This document shows positions 60,693-64,000 of a DNA stretch of 64,000 nt, piece after piece. Every line of letters starts with the position of its first letter. Within the stretch, counting starts at the first letter, position 1. The DNA comes from Euonymus europaeus (lineage: Eukaryota > Streptophyta > Magnoliopsida > Celastrales > Celastraceae), in the NCBI GenBank assembly GCA_963580455.1, contig OY756963.1:22773555-22837554 (forward strand), in the 5' to 3' direction. Both the position numbers and the translations under genes were made by a program. The notes under the pieces are model-generated. The model was not told the DNA's origin and ran no database searches. It was given only the letters and a program-made list of their open reading frames with translations.

Positions 60693-62747
60693 ATGTCTTC
60701 TTTTAAGAATGCAATCCCTAGACCGGCTCACAAGGAGAGAGCTCAACCGTGAGTGATCTCCCTGCCTTTTTTCTTTGCCTTTGCATGTTATTGGAAATCC
60801 TGTTTCAAATTTCGTGACATTGATGCCAGGCAATCGAGGAAGAAGTTTGGAATTCTTGAGAAGCACAAGGACTACATCGTTCGTGCAAAAGCGTTTCACA
60901 AGAAAGAGGAGACATTACGGGTAGCGTAATTGGATGTTGATATCTCTGTAGGTTTTTAACTGAATTATTTATTGTATAATTTGTGCTCATTCTGTATGTT
61001 TTGGGCTTTGGTTATTATGCAGCGGCTCAAAGAGAAAGCTGCTTCTAAGAACCCGGATGAGTTCTATTTCAAGATGATCAAAACTAAGACCGTTGATGGA
61101 GTTCATAAACCAGAGTAATATGTGTATTCTTTCAATTTCTTTACTACTGTTTTTTATTAGAACTTTCGTAGTTTCGTTATGTGGCTGTTTTTCATGGGGC
61201 GTTAGTGGTTTATTACAGGAGCGTGGCTAATAAATACACTCATGAAGAACTCATGTTGATGAAGACCCAAGATATGGGATATATTCTTCAGAAATTGCAG
61301 AGTGATAAGAAGGTGATTTACTTATTTCGTCTGTTTCTTGGAAAATGAACGTTTTATGATTCTTTTTTCAATTTTAATAATTCTATTGCTGCAGAAAATA
61401 GAAAAGCTAACTGCTGTACTGCACTCACTTGATGGTCAACCATCAAACAAACATGTTTACTATGCGGAAGACAGGTTTGAGGCGCCTAGTTTCTAATTTA
61501 TTTGTTTTGGCAATTGCTTTTTAAGTTTCTAATGTGTTTATGTTTTTCAATTCTTATTAAATTTTTATGGATAGCTTTGGTTCTGTTTGATATGCATTAA
61601 AAATTTGTTGAGATTACTCCCACGGCTGTAAATATTCACTTCATCATCCTTGACTTGCGGCTCTAATGCTATATGTCAGTGATATGGATATGCTAGAAGT
61701 TTGTGACTGATAAAAATGTGTAAATTTTCCGATTTTCTCTGTTAGTATGTGTCTCTACATATATTTTCTTCTCTCTCCGATTGCAGCCTTTTGCTGCTAT
61801 TTTGTCCTTATTTCTTTGGTCTTGTTACATTACAGGGAGGAAGCTAAAGAAATGCAGTCTCAATTTTCCAAAAATGGAAAGGTAACTGTATCTGGGGATT
61901 TCCCCGATAATATTTTAAGGTAAAAATGGTTCATTTTGTTGTTGCATTAGACATTTGTTTTCTTTGGTCCTGTTTTCCAGCCTCTGTCTGTAAAAGGGTG
62001 GTTATTTCATGATTTATATTTTGTGCAGGAAAACAGCTGCTTTCCCCGATAATATTTTAAGGTAAAAATGGTTCATTTGTTGTTGCACATCTTTGTTTTC
62101 TTTGGTCCTGTTTTCCAGCCTGTCTGTAAAAGGGTGGTTATTTTCATGATATATGTATATATATATTTTGTGCAGGAAAACAGCTGCTTCTTATAGACAG
62201 CTTGAGGCAAGGAAGAAGAGAGTAGATGAGTTGGAAAAAGTATATATGGATATGGCACTGCAGAAAGAATTACAGGTATTAGCATCGTAGATTTTTTAAT
62301 TTCCCCCTCCTAGAATACTTGATTTATGCAAATACCCAACCCTAGTGGTTTGAATGAACCATGTAATGAAGTGGAGTGGAGATTTGAATTCTGTCAACTT
62401 TGGCATTTTAAGATATTGCATTATTAAAAAAGGAGTTCTTGGTCTAGTGGTTGTCTTTCCTTAGGAGCTTGAACAGGTTGAAGATTTGAAACATCACATT
62501 TGCTATAAAAAAAAACTAAAATCAACATTAATTAATTAGAAAAAGAAGATATTGCATGTTTTGGGTATTGTAGGGGAGCCTGGTATTAGTTTGCAGGCCT
62601 ACAATGAGATTGTGCAATCCAAGTTTTAAAGTTTAATTCCTGTTTAACTAGCAGAAAAATGGTCGGAAGCGAAAATTACGTGAAGACGAGATTGCCTGTC
62701 CAACCTCCAAACCAGTATACAAGTGGCGAGCAGAACGGAAGCGGTGA
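60693..62747 (+). CDS. UTP11: U3 snoRNP-associated protein UTP11
   Basis: Exons 60693-60748, 60830-60920, 61023-61114, 61219-61312, 61395-61474, 61836-61919, 62176-62275 and 62655-62747 give 229 residues, the usual plant length. UTP11 is part of the nucleolar SSU processome that makes 18S rRNA. Family marks: SSFKNAIPRPAHKERAQP and FGILEKHKDYIVRAKAFHKK at the N-terminus, NPDEFYFKMIKTKTVDGVH, YTHEELMLMKTQDMGYI, KTAASYRQLEARKKRV, MDMALQKELQKNGRKRKLRED and the basic end WRAERKR. Exon 6 may end at 61881 or, better for the family, at 61919. A duplicated exon piece (62029-62061) could add 11 residues. See findings. Confidence 0.93.
61899..62187 (+). repeat. 142-bp tandem duplication spanning a UTP11 splice junction
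   Basis: Unit 1 is about 61899-62040 and unit 2 about 62041-62187. Each contains the end of exon 6 (CCCGATAATATTTTAAG with its GT donor), the intron, its AG acceptor and the first 12 bases of exon 7. The units differ by small indels in the intron and a TA expansion in unit 2. Confidence 0.93.
62029..62061 (+). other. UTP11: Candidate 33-nt micro-exon in UTP11
   Basis: Bounded by TTTTGTGCAG acceptor and GTAAAA donor, each an exact copy of the flanking real sites. 33 nt, no stop, in phase: it would insert 11 residues (KTAAFPDNILR) between the products of exons 6 and 7. Confidence 0.5.
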
Positions 62748-63677
62748 AATGTATGGAGTTTACTGTGATACACTAATATATCTAGCGGCGTGTTTGAGGA
62801 TCATTCATATTACTTGTATCTTCATCATGTTGAATTTCGAGAGAGGGAGGAGTGTTAATTTTGTTTTTCAGGTGAGGTATTAACTTATCTTGGATGAGGC
62901 TTATACCGGAACAAAGATGATCTGTTGGAATGTGACACATTGACGCAGGTAAGATGAGAAAATGATGGGGTCTTCCAGATTTTTTTTGCCCATTTCCTAT
63001 GTAAAATCGTCATCATCTTTTGTATGAACATGTTATTTAGACTTTTTGTGCAATTTGCTTCCTTATGTTAGTAATGGGTCTATTCTTTACATAGTTTACT
63101 TTTGATTAGAAAATATACCCGTTTAGAGAGTTTCAGACCACTCGATTGAAAAGCACAAAAGTAGATCATCCGATTTCGTGGAGGTGGTGCCGTGACTTTT
63201 GTTTCGGCTATAGACAAGGTCGACTGCGACATAAGTGGGAGGGAATGGTGAGAGATTCTGATTTTTAAAGGTTTCCACAGGTGTCTGGGGTTAGACTTTA
63301 CGATCTGTAAAGACTGTTGGTTTCTTTATCTTGGTGTAAACCTAGTTGTGGCCTGTGGGCTTTCACAAAAGATATCGGAAGCTGGGCCTTCAGTTCTGTT
63401 GAAGCCATATATCTTCGTGGGCATATGTAACTCACCTAGGCCCATTAGTCCTTATTTCCCGGATGTTATAATTTAAAGAAATTGAGAGACGAGAAGTCCG
63501 AAGTGAGATAATGAGAAGTTAGGTCTAATCCATTTGAGGTTTTGTTCATTTTTGGTGCCCGAGGCTCGGGTAGTTTTATCCTTCAAAAAGCATCTCAAAT
63601 GTTTAAGAATGGGTTAACACTTATAAACAACATCGTTAGTTTACATCAAACTGATATGAGACTTTATATAAATGTCT
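62748..63677. other. UTP11 3' flank
   Basis: UTP11 3' UTR up to about 63080, then unassigned sequence. GGCCC/TGGGCC strings at about 63354-63441 resemble a promoter of a gene beyond the window. No ORF supported. Confidence 0.4.
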
Positions 63678-63863
63678 CTGTTTGGATGAAAGTATGTCTC
63701 AAGTATGTCGCATAGAATATAATTAAGCTATTGTAAAGCGTAAAAACTAAGAGTATCTGAGAGTGTGAATGACAGAGTATGAACTAGCGTATACTCTCAG
63801 ACACTTTCAGTTTTTACGTTTTACGAGAGTTTATACTCTATGAGACATACTCTGATCCAAACG
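63678..63863. mobile_element. Foldback MITE copy 2
   Basis: Ends TGTTTGGATGAAAGTATGTCTC and its imperfect inverted copy GAGACATACTCTGATCCAAAC. The right half shares CTAGCGTATACTCT, CAGACACT, TTTTACG and TTTACGAGAG in the same order with the element at 3184-3301. About 186 bp, non-coding. Confidence 0.65.
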
Positions 63864-64000
63864 AACCCCCGATATCAAATGAGATTCTAGCCATGCCCGT
63901 GTAAGGCTGAAGTAACGAAGTATGTGACGGTGAGAAAATGATGTAGCATGAAGCATGCGCTGGCTTCAGAGGCGATAATCATATTTGGTGGTGGGGTTGT

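Overview
The window is nuclear DNA from a eudicot plant. It has GT-AG introns, AT-rich spacers, plant-only families (PHYTOCHROME KINASE SUBSTRATE, RETICULATA-RELATED, AREB-type bZIP, MYB-CC, PIP2 aquaporin), a MIR160 hairpin, and transposons typical of angiosperms. I cannot name the species from sequence alone. Gene density is about one gene per 4-5 kb. All splice sites below were set by hand from GT/AG borders, reading phase and family alignment from memory, not by transcripts.

Layout, left to right: a DUF7870/ICA-type methyltransferase-like gene (+, 914-2272) with a 47-codon upstream ORF; a LOG2/LUL RING E3 ligase (-, 2770-5301); a MIR160 precursor (-, about 5955-6060); a PIP2 aquaporin (-, 7849-9019); two degraded retroelement RNase H tails (about 9.3-11.0 kb); ribosomal protein uS12/RPS23 (-, 11544-13111); a non-coding Mutator-like element (13460-14546); an eight-exon Ser-rich protein of unknown function (-, 15892-21292); the Ran factor MOG1 (+, 22586-24573); an RNase H remnant (about 25.2-25.7 kb); ribosomal protein uL4/RPL4 (-, 26618-28814). 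Next comes a transposon cluster: a young, internally deleted MULE (29301-31492) and a young, apparently intact Ty1/copia element (31909-36674). After a 3.6-kb gene-poor stretch come PKS (+, 40312-41829), a 301-bp PIF/Harbinger-type MITE, a possible small mitochondrial-type gene (43940-44152), RETICULATA-RELATED (+, 45544-46581), HINT1 (-, 47193-49409), another RNase H remnant (about 50.2-50.6 kb), an AREB3/ABI5-like bZIP (+, 53497-56319), a PHL2/UNE16-type MYB-CC factor (-, 57152-59408) and the U3 snoRNP protein UTP11 (+, 60693-62747).

Functionally, RPS23, RPL4 and UTP11 belong to ribosome production, and their 5' flanks share telo-box and site II (TGGGCY) motifs. PIP2, AREB3, PKS, miR160 and the MYB-CC factor belong to water, ABA, light, auxin and phosphate responses. 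There are no operons. Neighbours are independent units, but the LUL-RPS23-RPL4 order recalls Arabidopsis chromosome 3 (LOG2 At3g09770, RPS23A At3g09680, RPL4A At3g09630, locus numbers from memory), so part of the window may be an ancestral syntenic block.

Most unusual points: a 142-bp tandem duplication in UTP11 that has made an in-frame 33-nt candidate micro-exon with intact splice sites; a tandem duplication of about 147 residues in the last exon of the Ser-rich protein; the two young transposons side by side; a MIR160 copy whose mature sequence differs at two positions from the standard one; and a foldback MITE family with one copy at each end of the window. I found no wholly new multi-gene system.
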